Assembly (NCBI GenBank): GCA_026710945.1
Contig: JAPOQA010000047.1
Location: 1-48,902 of the forward strand
Reading direction: 5' to 3'
DNA: 48,902 nucleotides
DNA from: Chloroflexota bacterium
GTDB lineage: Bacteria; Chloroflexota; UBA11872; VXOZ01
Part shown: in pieces, positions 24,276 through 32,754 of the stretch
Layout: every line of letters begins with the position of its first letter
How positions within the stretch are numbered: the stretch's first letter is position 1
The notes under the pieces: model-generated
The model's database searches: none
What the model saw: the letters and a program-made list of their open reading frames with translations, nothing else
Told to the model about the DNA's origin: nothing
Position numbers and translations under genes: made by a program

Positions 24276-25985
24276 ATGGCCGTTCAAGTGTTGCCTGCCG
24301 CGCTCGCGGCAAAGATTGCGGCGGGAGAGGTGGTGGAACGTCCCGCTTCGGTGGTCAAGGAGTTGTGTGAAAACGCGCTTGACGCGCAAGCAACCTCCAT
24401 CGCAGTAGTCATCGAGCAGGGCGGGCTGCGCCGTCTATGCGTCGAAGACGACGGAGTGGGAATTGCCGCGAACGATCTTCCGCTCACGGTGCGCCGCTAT
24501 GCCACCAGCAAGATTGGCAGCGTGGACGACCTCGCGGCCATTCGCACGCTGGGATTTCGTGGCGAGGCGCTGGCTTCCATCGCGGCGGTATCGCATCTGG
24601 ACATCCGTTCCCGCACAGCCCAAGACCGCGCCGCCCAACAGCTTAAGACCGCCGGCGGCGATGACCCCAAGGTGACGGCGACCTCCGGCCCGGTTGGCAC
24701 TGCCGTGGACGTGCGGCAGCTCTTTTTCAACGTGCCGGCGCGGCTGGCTTTCTGCAAGAGCCCGCAGGCGGAAACACAACGCGTCACGCAATGCGTGCAG
24801 CACCTGGCCCTGAGTCGCCCCGCCGTGCGTTTCTCCCTCACGGTAAGCGGGCGTGAAGTCTTTGCGTCCGCCGGCAGTGGGCGCATCGAGGACGTTTTCA
24901 TCGCCATGCACGGCCACGAGCTTGCCGAACAGTTGATCCCGGTGGACGATCCGTTGGTGCAGGGCGTGCTCGTGCAGCCCACGGTGAACCGCGGCAACCG
25001 CACCGGCGTCTCCCTCTTCGTAAATAACCGTTGGGTACAGCAGCGGGCGCTTCTCTATGCGCTCACGGACGTGTATGCGGAACTCATGCCTGACGGACGA
25101 TACCCGCTGGCGGCCCTCAACGTCTCGCTTCCTTGGGAAGAGGTTGACGTAAATGTGCATCCGCAAAAGTCGGACATTCGACTAAGGGACTCGGCCCGCG
25201 TCGTACGGCAGATGCGTCATATACTGCGCTCGGTACTCTCGCAGCACGTGGCCGTGCAGCCCATGCGCCAACGTTTCCAAACGGCGGACACGTGGCGCAA
25301 CCCCGAGGCGCAGGCAAGTCCGGGCCAGAGCGCTCGAGCGGTCGATCTCTTTCGTCCGGTGGGCGCGGAAGGGCTTGCGCCGGACAACGGAGCGCTGCAA
25401 GCCGCGCCCACCGCGCCGTCGGAGTTGCGGGTACTTGGGCAGATCAATGCCATGTACCTGATTGCCGAAGGCATAGATGGCATGTATCTCATCGATCAAC
25501 ACTCGGCGCACGAGCGCGTACTCTACGAAGCCGTCCTCAAGCGGCTGCCCGAAGCGCAGAGACAACAGTTGCTCCAACCGCAACCTCTGTCGCTGGCGCC
25601 GCCGCACCTGCAATGGCTGGAGGGGTACGCAGAGGACCTGCAGCGCATGGGTTTTGAAGTGGAACCGTTTGGCAGCGGCGCATGGCTCTTGCGGGCGGTT
25701 CCCACGTTTCTGGCAGAGAAGGGTCATGACTGGGGGCAATTCGTGGCGACGGTGATCGAGCAGAAGGATAACCCGGACTATCGCGGCGATCCGCTTGAGC
25801 GGCTCCGGTGGATAATTGCGTGCCACGGCGCGGTAAAGGCGGGGGACACGCTTTCCCACGAGCAGATAACAGCGCTGCTTAGCGCGTTGGAAAGGTGCGA
25901 TCTGGCGCGAACGTGTCCGCATGGACGTCCGACGATGGTGCGGCTTTCGCATGCGCAACTGGCGCGGGAATTTGGACGCACGTAA
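24276..25985 (+). CDS. mutL: DNA mismatch repair protein MutL with endonuclease motifs
   Basis: MutL links MutS mismatch recognition to strand excision. The 569-residue protein has the GHKL ATPase with KIAAGEVVERPASVVKELCE, ENALDAQAT, DDGVGI and TLGFRGEALASIA. The transducer domain carries FVNNRWVQQRAL and NVHPQKSDIRL. A Pro/Ala-rich linker (about residues 340-385) leads to the C-terminal domain with the metal-binding endonuclease motif LIDQHSAHERVLYE (DQHA variant with Ser), ACHGAVKAGD and CPHGRPT. It should therefore nick DNA, as in bacteria lacking Dam/MutH. ATG 24276 is preceded by GGAGAGG; an upstream ATG at 24234 is less likely. No mutS is present in this window. Confidence 0.96.
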   Translation: MAVQVLPAALAAKIAAGEVVERPASVVKELCENALDAQATSIAVVIEQGGLRRLCVEDDGVGIAANDLPLTVRRYATSKIGSVDDLAAIRTLGFRGEALASIAAVSHLDIRSRTAQDRAAQQLKTAGGDDPKVTATSGPVGTAVDVRQLFFNVPARLAFCKSPQAETQRVTQCVQHLALSRPAVRFSLTVSGREVFASAGSGRIEDVFIAMHGHELAEQLIPVDDPLVQGVLVQPTVNRGNRTGVSLFVNNRWVQQRALLYALTDVYAELMPDGRYPLAALNVSLPWEEVDVNVHPQKSDIRLRDSARVVRQMRHILRSVLSQHVAVQPMRQRFQTADTWRNPEAQASPGQSARAVDLFRPVGAEGLAPDNGALQAAPTAPSELRVLGQINAMYLIAEGIDGMYLIDQHSAHERVLYEAVLKRLPEAQRQQLLQPQPLSLAPPHLQWLEGYAEDLQRMGFEVEPFGSGAWLLRAVPTFLAEKGHDWGQFVATVIEQKDNPDYRGDPLERLRWIIACHGAVKAGDTLSHEQITALLSALERCDLARTCPHGRPTMVRLSHAQLAREFGRT

Positions 25986-26059
25986 GCGGGGCCAATCCCA
26001 TTGTGTGGTAGGGTTCAGTTGCAGTGTCGCAGCAAGACTGCGCGGATAGCCGTTAAGTC

Positions 26060-26083
26060 GTAGCGCGGGGGCTTGTCCCCCGC
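26060..26083. repeat. 24-bp palindromic dispersed repeat (family C), copy 2
   Basis: These 24 bases are the exact reverse complement of 871-894 (hairpin core GCGGGGG / CCCCCGC). The repeat sits in the short gap between mutL and the small unknown gene. Confidence 0.7.
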
Positions 26084-26129
26084 TCTGTTCACAAATGGCC
26101 GGTTTACCTAACAGGGGCAGACGAGAAGC

Positions 26130-26573
26130 ATGGCAGGCAATAACCGAGAGGCGCGGGCGGCTGCGGACCTCATCTCCCGCCAGGAGAAGCGTGAGCAATG
26201 GAATTGCGACGCGTATCTCTCGCTGGCGCCCGAGGACATGGATTCGGCGGGAGATGATGCCGCGTACCGCCGTGCGGTAAGCGTCGCCAACGTAATCGTC
26301 ATGCCGTTAGACGAGCCGTCGATCGCCTATTGGCATGAGCTCGACGATGCCGCGCGCAGAGGGCGCATTATGCCCTTTGCTGAGTTCTTGCGTGGCCGCT
26401 ACCCGCGTGCGCAAGTTCTGGTCTTCTTCGTTGCCGACAACCTGGTGGTTGGGCGGGCGGTTTGGCTCCCCACTAATCCGTCGCCCGACATTACAGTCTT
26501 ACACGAGGCGCTGCCGCTGGAAGAAATCGAGCCGGAGGTGCTTGCGGGCCTGCCGCTCGATCAACAAGATTAG
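26130..26573 (+). CDS. Hypothetical protein, 147 residues
   Basis: I do not recognise a family. The predicted soluble, acidic protein starts MAGNNREARAAADLISRQEK and has a hydrophobic strand pattern in the middle and C-terminal half (VANVIVMPL, AQVLVFFVADNLVVGRAVWLP), suggesting a compact alpha/beta domain. No Cys pair, metal motif, signal peptide or membrane segment is evident; there is one Cys near residue 26. The codon bias resembles its neighbours, and a purine-rich AGGGGCAGACGAGAAGC precedes the ATG, so it is probably a real gene. It lies between mutL and a repeat, with no operon partner. Confidence 0.6.
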   Translation: MAGNNREARAAADLISRQEKREQWNCDAYLSLAPEDMDSAGDDAAYRRAVSVANVIVMPLDEPSIAYWHELDDAARRGRIMPFAEFLRGRYPRAQVLVFFVADNLVVGRAVWLPTNPSPDITVLHEALPLEEIEPEVLAGLPLDQQD

Positions 26574-26983
26574 ACTCACGGAGACAGTGGAACGATGAGT
26601 GACGGATCGATTGCGGGCGGTGCGGTCAGCTATTCCATACCAGGCAAATAGGTGGATGTTCATCTCAGTCATTCCGGCGCAAGCCGGAATCCATCTTCGC
26701 TTCACACTAGGACTCCGGCTTGCGCTGGAGTGACGATGCGCGCGCTGCCCGCCATATCCATTGCATGGTACGAATTGACGCGGCACGTAGCGGGCCAACC
26801 TAATGTGTGTCGCTGCCAATAGGTGGCAATCCTACGTGCCGGTTGACGATTCCATTCTGACAGCGGAAAATCTGACTCTCACTGAGCGTGACGAATCAAG
26901 CTGCATAGGCCGCTTTGCGGCCACTCTTTCAAACGAACTGCCCTTGCTAATCCTCAGAAGCAAATTCTCATTCACCACACGGT
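26574..26983. other. Intergenic region, repeat-bearing
   Basis: The 410 bases between convergent genes hold the inverted repeat at 26668-26734, listed separately. The rest shows no RNA gene, terminator with T-tract, or credible protein. Confidence 0.4.
26668..26734. repeat. Inverted repeat of the ATTCCGGCGCAAGCCGGAAT type
   Basis: GTCATTCCGGCGCAAGCCGG with GAATCC (26668-26692) faces GGACTCCGGC...GGAGTGAC (26710-26734). Each arm is itself a short palindrome (CCGGCGCAAGCCGG; CTCCGGCTTGCGCTGGAG). It resembles a REP/BIME-like unit and is related in style to 219-250. Confidence 0.6.
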
Positions 26984-28201
26984 CTAATTGCTGTTGAGAT
27001 AAGACAAGGTAGCTTCCACCGCCACTTGCAGCGCATGCCCGATCGAGGCTTCGTCGAGATCGTAGAGGCTGTGGTGCAGGGGGTACGTGATGCCGCGGTC
27101 GGCGTTGCCAGAGCCAAAGAGCCAGTAGACACTGGGGACACCCTCGGCCAGGAAGCAGAACGTGTCGCCGATGAGCAGCGGGGCGTCCATCATCACGGCG
27201 TTGTCAGTGCCAAGAACTCCGGCCGCGGTAGCGTGCACGAGTGACGCCAAAGCGGGGTCATTCACCACTGGCGGGTTGCCCTGCGTAAGTGAGAATTCCG
27301 CAGTACAATCCGCACTCTCAGCGGCGGACTCTACCAGGGCTGCCAAGCGCTCGCCCAGTCCCGCGCGCGTGTCAAGATCGCCGCAGCGTACGGAGCCCTT
27401 CATTCTGACTGTCGATGGAATCAGGTTGTAGTCCTTGCCGCCCTCGATGAGGCCGACGTTCAGGGAGTACACCTGATTGTTTGGCGCCACGCGGGAGCCG
27501 ACGCCGTAGAGTGTTTGGATGACGTGGCTCGCTGCCAGAATGGCGTCTTTTCCTTGGTGTCTGCGCGCGGCGTGGGTCTCTTTTCCGGTGATCTCCAGTG
27601 AGAACATGTCGTATCCCGTAAAGATGACGCCGGGGCGCAACCACACTTGGCCTACCGGGATTTCAGGCAGGTTGTGGAATCCCATCAAGGCGTCCACCTT
27701 CGGGTTATCCAGCACACCGGCAGCCCGCAGGGCTTTGGGTCCGCACGGCGGGCCGCCCAAGGCTTCGGACGCGCCGCCCGTCTCTTCTGCCGGATCGAAG
27801 AGCAGCTTGACCGTCCCTGCAAACTGATCGCGCATGTTCGCGAGGATCGCGGCAATGCCGATGCCGATGGCCGTGTGGGCGTCATGGCCGCACGCGTGCA
27901 TCACGTCGGGAGTCTGTGACGCGTAGGGAACCTGCTTCCAATCGGGGAACGGCAGGGCGTCCATATCCGGTCGAATAGCCAGCACCTTGCCGGGACGGCT
28001 GCCGTGCAGAATGCCGACCACTCCTTGCCCGCCAACGTCAGTCTCCACCTCCCAGCCGGCGGCTGCGAGTTTCTCGGCGACAATGCGTGGCGTTTTATCC
28101 AGTTCGAAGGCGACTTCAGGGTGTCGGTGGATCTCTCGCCGAATTGCCACGAGTTCCGGTTCCAGTTCGCGGACGCGTGTTTGAACCTCTGCAGTGCTCA
28201 T
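26984..28201 (-). CDS. M20-family amidohydrolase/peptidase (hippurate hydrolase/IAA-amino acid hydrolase-like)
   Basis: The 405-residue protein belongs to the M20D amidohydrolases, which cleave N-acyl amino acids or related amides with a dinuclear metal centre. Visible motifs are REIHRHPEVAFEL, RPDMDALPF (catalytic Asp region), MHACGHDAHTAIG (C104, H106, H109), DPAEETGGA (catalytic Glu and ligand), and FHNLPEIPVGQV. The dimerisation lid follows with EITGKETHAARRHQGKDAI, where the family usually has SHA. The Gly-Lys-Glu-Thr change is notable but common in variation. GAGGAAGCA precedes ATG 28201. It is the last gene of a compact minus-strand operon. Substrate is unknown. Confidence 0.9.
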   Translation of the reverse strand: MSTAEVQTRVRELEPELVAIRREIHRHPEVAFELDKTPRIVAEKLAAAGWEVETDVGGQGVVGILHGSRPGKVLAIRPDMDALPFPDWKQVPYASQTPDVMHACGHDAHTAIGIGIAAILANMRDQFAGTVKLLFDPAEETGGASEALGGPPCGPKALRAAGVLDNPKVDALMGFHNLPEIPVGQVWLRPGVIFTGYDMFSLEITGKETHAARRHQGKDAILAASHVIQTLYGVGSRVAPNNQVYSLNVGLIEGGKDYNLIPSTVRMKGSVRCGDLDTRAGLGERLAALVESAAESADCTAEFSLTQGNPPVVNDPALASLVHATAAGVLGTDNAVMMDAPLLIGDTFCFLAEGVPSVYWLFGSGNADRGITYPLHHSLYDLDEASIGHALQVAVEATLSYLNSN

Positions 28202-28208
28202 TGCTTCC

Positions 28209-28868
28209 TCACGTCAGAATTGCTGCCAAAATGCCCACCAGGAAGATACCATCAAAGCCCCCCGCCCCGCCAATGCTGACCACGTGGGCTCCCAGACGGT
28301 GGATGCGCGGTAGATTGAGGATGTCTGCGCCGATGAGCGTGCCCATTGCGCCGGAGATGTACGCGACGGCGGTGCGTCCCGCCGGATCGGATACGAGAAG
28401 GTACGCCAACAGTGCGGCAATGATTGGCGGGATCAACGCGGGAATTGTTATGCCAACGCCCTCTCGCGGACGCGCGAGCGCGAAACACACGACACTCACC
28501 GTCGCGGTCGCCACGAGTACTTTGGCCAACGGCGCGTTCGGCAAGACATAGAGAGCCAGCAATACGGGGATCACCGCGCCACCTACGTTTATGGCGAGGA
28601 CCTGTTCTTTCACGCGCGGCGGGTAGCGGAAGAGCGGAAACGGGAAGGGCAGGGGCAGCAAGGATTTACCCTCAATTCGTACCTTTCTCCGTGAAACCGG
28701 GATGTTGACGAAACTGCCGATGAGAGAGAGGTAGAAGATTATGATGACCAGCGTGGGCGACAGACCCAGGTTCGCGAAAGCGAGTGAGACTGCTTGGACT
28801 TGCAGTAAGACTACGAGCAGAGGCAGTAGAACAAAGGAGAAAAGGAGAGGCAGGAGAGGGCCGAGCAT
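28209..28868 (-). CDS. DUF1614 multi-pass membrane protein
   Basis: The 219-residue protein has about six hydrophobic helices and the features of the DUF1614 family: an N-terminal Leu-rich helix pair, INVGGAVIPVLLALYVL, ITIPALIPPIIAALLAYLL, and the strongly conserved end GTLIGADILNLPRI followed by VSIGGAGGFDGIFLVGI. No function is established for the family. It lies seven bases from each neighbour, between a metallophosphoesterase and an M20 hydrolase, so a shared transcript is near certain. A membrane transport or anchoring role is only a guess. Confidence 0.85.
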   Translation of the reverse strand: MLGPLLPLLFSFVLLPLLVVLLQVQAVSLAFANLGLSPTLVIIIFYLSLIGSFVNIPVSRRKVRIEGKSLLPLPFPFPLFRYPPRVKEQVLAINVGGAVIPVLLALYVLPNAPLAKVLVATATVSVVCFALARPREGVGITIPALIPPIIAALLAYLLVSDPAGRTAVAYISGAMGTLIGADILNLPRIHRLGAHVVSIGGAGGFDGIFLVGILAAILT

Positions 28869-28875
28869 GAGTCTT

Positions 28876-29772
28876 TTACACAGCGGGTGAAGTGTGGGGA
28901 TCGTCCTGCTTTGCCGCCACGAGCTCGATCCAACCTACCTCGGGCGGACAGTTGAGGCGGATGGGCAGCATGGAAACGCCAACTCCTGCAGAGCAGTAGA
29001 TTAGGTGGCCACCAACCTGCATCAGACCGGCGTTGCGCGGCAACGGTACACGCGTGTTCGTATGCCAGACTATGTTCTCAGCCAAGCGAACTTGCCCGCC
29101 GTGCGTGTGGCCGCAGAGGATGAGATCGAATCGTTCGGTGTGCAATGTGCGAACAACGTCGGGGGTGTGGGCGAGCAGCAGACGTGTGGTGTCGTCGGGT
29201 GCGCCGTTCGTCGCGCGCCGGATATCGTCCAGCCAGGTGAAGGGGTCGTCGACGCCAACGAGGGTCAGTGGCTGACCGTTTACGGTAACGTTGGCATGCG
29301 CATTCGTGAGCACGTGGACTTGCTGGGATTCGAGCGTGTGGACGAGCTTGGTCGTATCGTGAAAGCGGTGCGGCTGCCCGAACCAACTCTTGATGCGATG
29401 GCGGTGTACGTGGTCGTGGTTGCCGAGCACGGCAAAGACCCCATGGCGCGCATGGATGGGCGCGAGCGCTTCGAGAACTGTCTCAATCTCGGCGTCAGGA
29501 TTACGTCCTCCATGGATGAGGTCGCCGGTTAGTAGTAGGAGGTCGGGTTCCAGGTACGCGAGCTGCTGAAGCATGCGTACGCGTCGCTTGTCTTCGGCGC
29601 GCATGTGCAGATCGGTAATGTGGAGAATGCGAACTGTAGCGTCCGGTGAATTGAGGGATGGTATCGGCAGGCGGATTCGCCGCACGCGCAGCCGGTAGGG
29701 CTCTATAAAGTAGCCGTAGGCGCCAACGGCAAATATCCCGAGGGCGGAAAGTGAAATTAGCAAGCGAATCAC
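28876..29772 (-). CDS. Membrane-anchored metallophosphoesterase (YkuE-like)
   Basis: The 298-residue calcineurin-fold phosphoesterase has an N-terminal membrane anchor (LLISLSALGIFAVGAYGYFI) followed by the catalytic domain. Its five motifs are intact: HITDLHMR, LLTGDLIHGG, VLGNHDHVHRH, LLAHTPDVV and LCGHTHGGQVRL. Members of this branch include UDP-diacylglucosamine-type lipid phosphoesterases and YkuE/YpbG-like proteins, so a membrane-lipid substrate is plausible. The start is GTG at 29772 with no clear ribosome site. It lies in the operon with a DUF1614 gene and a second phosphoesterase. Confidence 0.9.
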   Translation of the reverse strand: MIRLLISLSALGIFAVGAYGYFIEPYRLRVRRIRLPIPSLNSPDATVRILHITDLHMRAEDKRRVRMLQQLAYLEPDLLLLTGDLIHGGRNPDAEIETVLEALAPIHARHGVFAVLGNHDHVHRHRIKSWFGQPHRFHDTTKLVHTLESQQVHVLTNAHANVTVNGQPLTLVGVDDPFTWLDDIRRATNGAPDDTTRLLLAHTPDVVRTLHTERFDLILCGHTHGGQVRLAENIVWHTNTRVPLPRNAGLMQVGGHLIYCSAGVGVSMLPIRLNCPPEVGWIELVAAKQDDPHTSPAV

Positions 29773-29796
29773 GTGTGCGTGGCATTCATGCTGCGG

Positions 29797-31263
29797 TTAA
29801 ACCGATGCAGCCAGGGCTGTGGCCCCGGTGATACTGTACCGCTCGTCAAGAGTGCCCTCCAGTACCCCCTTCTCGCGCACGTAGGCCTCCACAGGGTTAT
29901 CCAAGCTCAGGTCCTCTCTGCTGCGGGCATCCTTGAGCATGGTGAATGCCGAGCCGCCTCTGGCGTGGAAGGCATCCATCGCTACCCGGTACGTAGCTTC
30001 AGGTAGCAACGGCTTGTCGTCCACGCGAATTTCCCGCACGCGCTCACCGGTCGGCTTCGTCAAGTCAACCTGCACCTGCATGCCCGATTGGTGGAGAAAG
30101 TTGCATCCCGGCAGAGCCGACGCAGATTCTAGTTGTGTCACCAGTTCATCGCGGCGATCCGGCGGCAGGAAGGCATAGGATTGATCCGCAACGCTGTGTT
30201 CGACGGCTTGCTGAACCTGACTGCCTGTCAGAGTGAGCATTTTCGATAAAGGAAATCCTCTGACGCAGAGCTGGATATCCCAACTCGTAAGCGCATGGCC
30301 GGGGGCGAAGAGAGGTGTGATGAAGGTCGCCTTCGTCCAAGCGATGTCGGCGCCTGTTGCTTCCCGCCAAATGTCTGTAACGGTGTTACCCAGCCCATTG
30401 CTTGATAAGTAGCCCTGGCCCACGTTTTCCCCGGCAGTACCGATTGTGCGCAGCTTGTCGGGATCACTCCGCCGGCCTTGTAGCCGGAGCAGTCGTTCCA
30501 TTACCGGGTCTTCCGGGGTCGTCGCATCTATGGTGTGCAGAGTGGACTCGATGAGCGGGTTGCCATCCGTTGGGGTGATATCCACCTGGCCGAGGAACAT
30601 ACCGTTAAGGCCGGCCTGTACGATCTTCGTCTTGCCAACGCAAATTGGTCTCAGTGTCGGGTGGTGGCAATGGCCGCTGAGAATGAGATCGATCTCCGGT
30701 ATCAACTCAGCGAGCAGGATGTCCTGGGCCATGCCGGAATGCGAGAGCACGATGACCATGTCCACCCGGTCGCGGTAAGCGTTGACCAGGCTTGCCGTCT
30801 TTGCCGCCGACCGCCGTGCGGAAGGGTAGAAATTGTTCGCAGGCGTCGATAGGTCCCAGTGGCTGTCTTCCGTGCAGACTCCGATGAACAAGATTCGAAT
30901 ACCATCCAGCGTAAGCACGCGATAGGGCCGGCACGAGGCCGGGAGACGCGCGTTGAAACCGCTGGTGCAGAGCATCGTGCCGCAGTTTTGGGCAATCAAG
31001 AAGTCCAAGTGCCAGGGATCGAAGCGTGAGAGTTCGGCATTCCCCGGCGTCACAACATCGTACTCAAGTGTCCGCAGCGTCCAGGCGGTGACGCGATCGT
31101 CATCTTGTGGCCGCCGGTGGCGCTTGAGGCGGAAGTAGTCGCCAACGTCTACAAAGAGTACATTGTCGATTTGCGCGCGCTTGTCCCGCACGCTCTGCGC
31201 CAAACGCGGCGTGGAGCGCACAAAGCCATGCAGGTCGTTGGTATGTAGAATGGTGAAGCCCAC
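29797..31263 (-). CDS. 5'-nucleotidase/UshA-like metallophosphatase with altered GNHE motif
   Basis: The 488-residue protein has the two-domain layout of the 5'-nucleotidase family: an N-terminal metallophosphatase (about 1-260) and a C-terminal nucleotide-binding domain (about 290-460; SFTI-type contacts include ATFITPLFAPGHALTSWDI and a GGSAF end). The metal motifs HTNDLHG, FVDVGDYF, VLSHSGMAQD and LSGHCHHP are present. The canonical GNHE motif is GNAE here (VTPGNAELSRFD, about residues 73-84), so the conserved transition-state His is Ala. No signal peptide is seen at GTG 31263, unlike secreted UshA, so it appears cytoplasmic. It is the first gene of the four-gene minus-strand operon. Activity may be reduced or specialised. 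Confidence 0.85.
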   Translation of the reverse strand: MGFTILHTNDLHGFVRSTPRLAQSVRDKRAQIDNVLFVDVGDYFRLKRHRRPQDDDRVTAWTLRTLEYDVVTPGNAELSRFDPWHLDFLIAQNCGTMLCTSGFNARLPASCRPYRVLTLDGIRILFIGVCTEDSHWDLSTPANNFYPSARRSAAKTASLVNAYRDRVDMVIVLSHSGMAQDILLAELIPEIDLILSGHCHHPTLRPICVGKTKIVQAGLNGMFLGQVDITPTDGNPLIESTLHTIDATTPEDPVMERLLRLQGRRSDPDKLRTIGTAGENVGQGYLSSNGLGNTVTDIWREATGADIAWTKATFITPLFAPGHALTSWDIQLCVRGFPLSKMLTLTGSQVQQAVEHSVADQSYAFLPPDRRDELVTQLESASALPGCNFLHQSGMQVQVDLTKPTGERVREIRVDDKPLLPEATYRVAMDAFHARGGSAFTMLKDARSREDLSLDNPVEAYVREKGVLEGTLDERYSITGATALAASV

Positions 31264-31583
31264 GTGCTCATTCAGCTCTAGCGGTACGGAGTTCGCACGT
31301 ATCCTCGGAGAATCTGACGGCCAATCTCCTTCTTTCTTACAATACTAGACGGAAGGCATGTTTCACAATGCGTTCCGCGACATAGGCGAAATTCATACCA
31401 GGGCATGTAAAGAATTCGGCACTTTGGCTGCCCGGCGAATTGTATCATTCACAATCATATTGTCCCGCTTGCAATTTACTCTGCGTGCAAAGAGTTTACT
31501 GGTCTATACTAACTTCAATAGAGTATACTCAAGGGCAAGTAACACGCTCATTCTAGATAGTGTTTATCACAGGAGTGCAGATT
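31264..31583. other. AT-richer divergent intergenic region
   Basis: The 320 bases between the phosphatase operon (-) and the nitrilase-family gene (+) are AT-richer than the surroundings. They contain two TATACT hexamers (31505-31510, 31524-31529), the second within a perfect 10-bp palindrome GAGTATACTC (31521-31530). Neither hexamer has a good -35 partner. Promoter activity and a possible operator are suspected but not demonstrated. Confidence 0.4.
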
Positions 31584-32525
31584 ATGCCGCGCAAAGCCTT
31601 AGTAGCCACTGCCTGTGTCGGCCACATAGGCGGACGTCCTACGATTGCCGCAAATCACGAATTGGCGGTTGAGTTGCTCGACCAGATGGGCGGCTTGGGC
31701 GCTGATCTGGCGTGCTTGCCGGAGGAGTTTACCCTTTTGGGCTTGCCGCAAGATGAGGAAGAGCGCGCCAAGATTTGGGAGCCAATTCCCGGTCCAACTT
31801 CAGACCTATTCGCCGAGAAAGCGCGCCAACACGGCATGTACGTGGTGGCGGGCATGTGCGAGGAGCGCGGCAATACACGCATAAACACCAGTGTGCTCTT
31901 TGGCCGCCAGGGTGAAATCGTGGGTCAATATGACAAGATCCACCCCACGCTGGGAGAACTCGAGGCAGGCACGGTGCCTGGTGTCTATGCCGACGTGCCG
32001 GTGTTCGAGACTGACTTCGGCAAGCTGGGTATGCTGATTTGTTTCGATGTAGATTACCCGGATGAGTGGGCGCGCATTGGAGAGGCGGGGGCCGAGCTTG
32101 TGGTCTTCCCCAGTATGTGCGATGGTGGCTTGCGGCTGCGCGCGTACGCTTGGCTGCACAGTTACATCATCGCGTCTTCGGTGAGCGGTGGACGCTCGCG
32201 CATCATCAACAAACTCGGCGACGAGGTCGCCGCCAGCGGCTTGGGCGTGCACGTGGCCCACAGCACCGTAGATCTCGAGGCCGAGGTGTTCCATTACGAT
32301 ATGCAATACCAACAGATTCGCCAGATGCAAACGGACTTTGGCAATAGAGTTACTATTGTCGGCACGCGAGATGATGGCGTGTTCATGGTGGAATCCAATG
32401 ATGACGCCTGGCCGATCTCCCGCATGAAAAGCGTATACGGCCTTGAAAACTGGCAGGAATACCATGATCGCTCGGTCCGTGAAGCGGAGCGCGTGATTGC
32501 ACAGCAATCCGTAGTAGTTGGTTAG
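31584..32525 (+). CDS. Carbon-nitrogen hydrolase (nitrilase superfamily)
   Basis: The 313-residue protein belongs to the nitrilase superfamily, which hydrolyses amides, carbamoyl groups or nitriles with a Glu-Lys-Cys triad. All three are visible: CLPEEFTLLG (E48), GQYDKIHPTLGE (K118) and MLICFDVDYPDEW (C153). It lacks a signal peptide. ATG 31584 is chosen because AGGAG lies eight bases upstream; an upstream GTG has no site. The neighbouring amino-acid importer suggests amide or omega-amidase-type nitrogen release, but the substrate is not evident. Confidence 0.9.
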   Translation: MPRKALVATACVGHIGGRPTIAANHELAVELLDQMGGLGADLACLPEEFTLLGLPQDEEERAKIWEPIPGPTSDLFAEKARQHGMYVVAGMCEERGNTRINTSVLFGRQGEIVGQYDKIHPTLGELEAGTVPGVYADVPVFETDFGKLGMLICFDVDYPDEWARIGEAGAELVVFPSMCDGGLRLRAYAWLHSYIIASSVSGGRSRIINKLGDEVAASGLGVHVAHSTVDLEAEVFHYDMQYQQIRQMQTDFGNRVTIVGTRDDGVFMVESNDDAWPISRMKSVYGLENWQEYHDRSVREAERVIAQQSVVVG

Positions 32526-32677
32526 CCCTAGATTCGAGTTGTTCCGGCACCGCAGTTACGTGATTTGCGATTGAAAGGAGGCCCAGGAAACATCTCTTTA
32601 TGCCCGCAAGTCAAGCTGTGCTTGGCAACGAGGCTAGATGCCGCCGGCAAGTCGATGCAATTGGGGCAGTTTCTTGG

Positions 32678-32706
32678 TTGCAAAAGGACAGTGTGGTCAA
32701 TATAAT
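32678..32706 (+). promoter_or_regulatory. Promoter of the first amino-acid-binding lipoprotein gene
   Basis: TTGCAA (32678-32683) and a perfect TATAAT (32701-32706) are separated by 17 bases. Transcription would start near 32713, giving a leader of about 40 bases that contains AGGGAGG before ATG 32755. This placement excludes the in-frame ATG at 32638 as the start codon. Confidence 0.75.
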
Positions 32707-32754
32707 GGTTCGCAATATCGAAGCACGAAGAAGTGCTATGAGGGAGGAATGAAG

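Noticed and set aside
31505-31530. Promoter from the TATACT hexamers upstream of the nitrilase-family gene
   Set aside because: No -35 hexamer at acceptable spacing for either; kept only as a suspicion in the intergenic entry.
32638-32754. Upstream ATG extension of binding protein 1
   Set aside because: It would start upstream of the promoter boxes (32678-32706) and lacks a signal peptide; AGGGAGG before ATG 32755 fits better.
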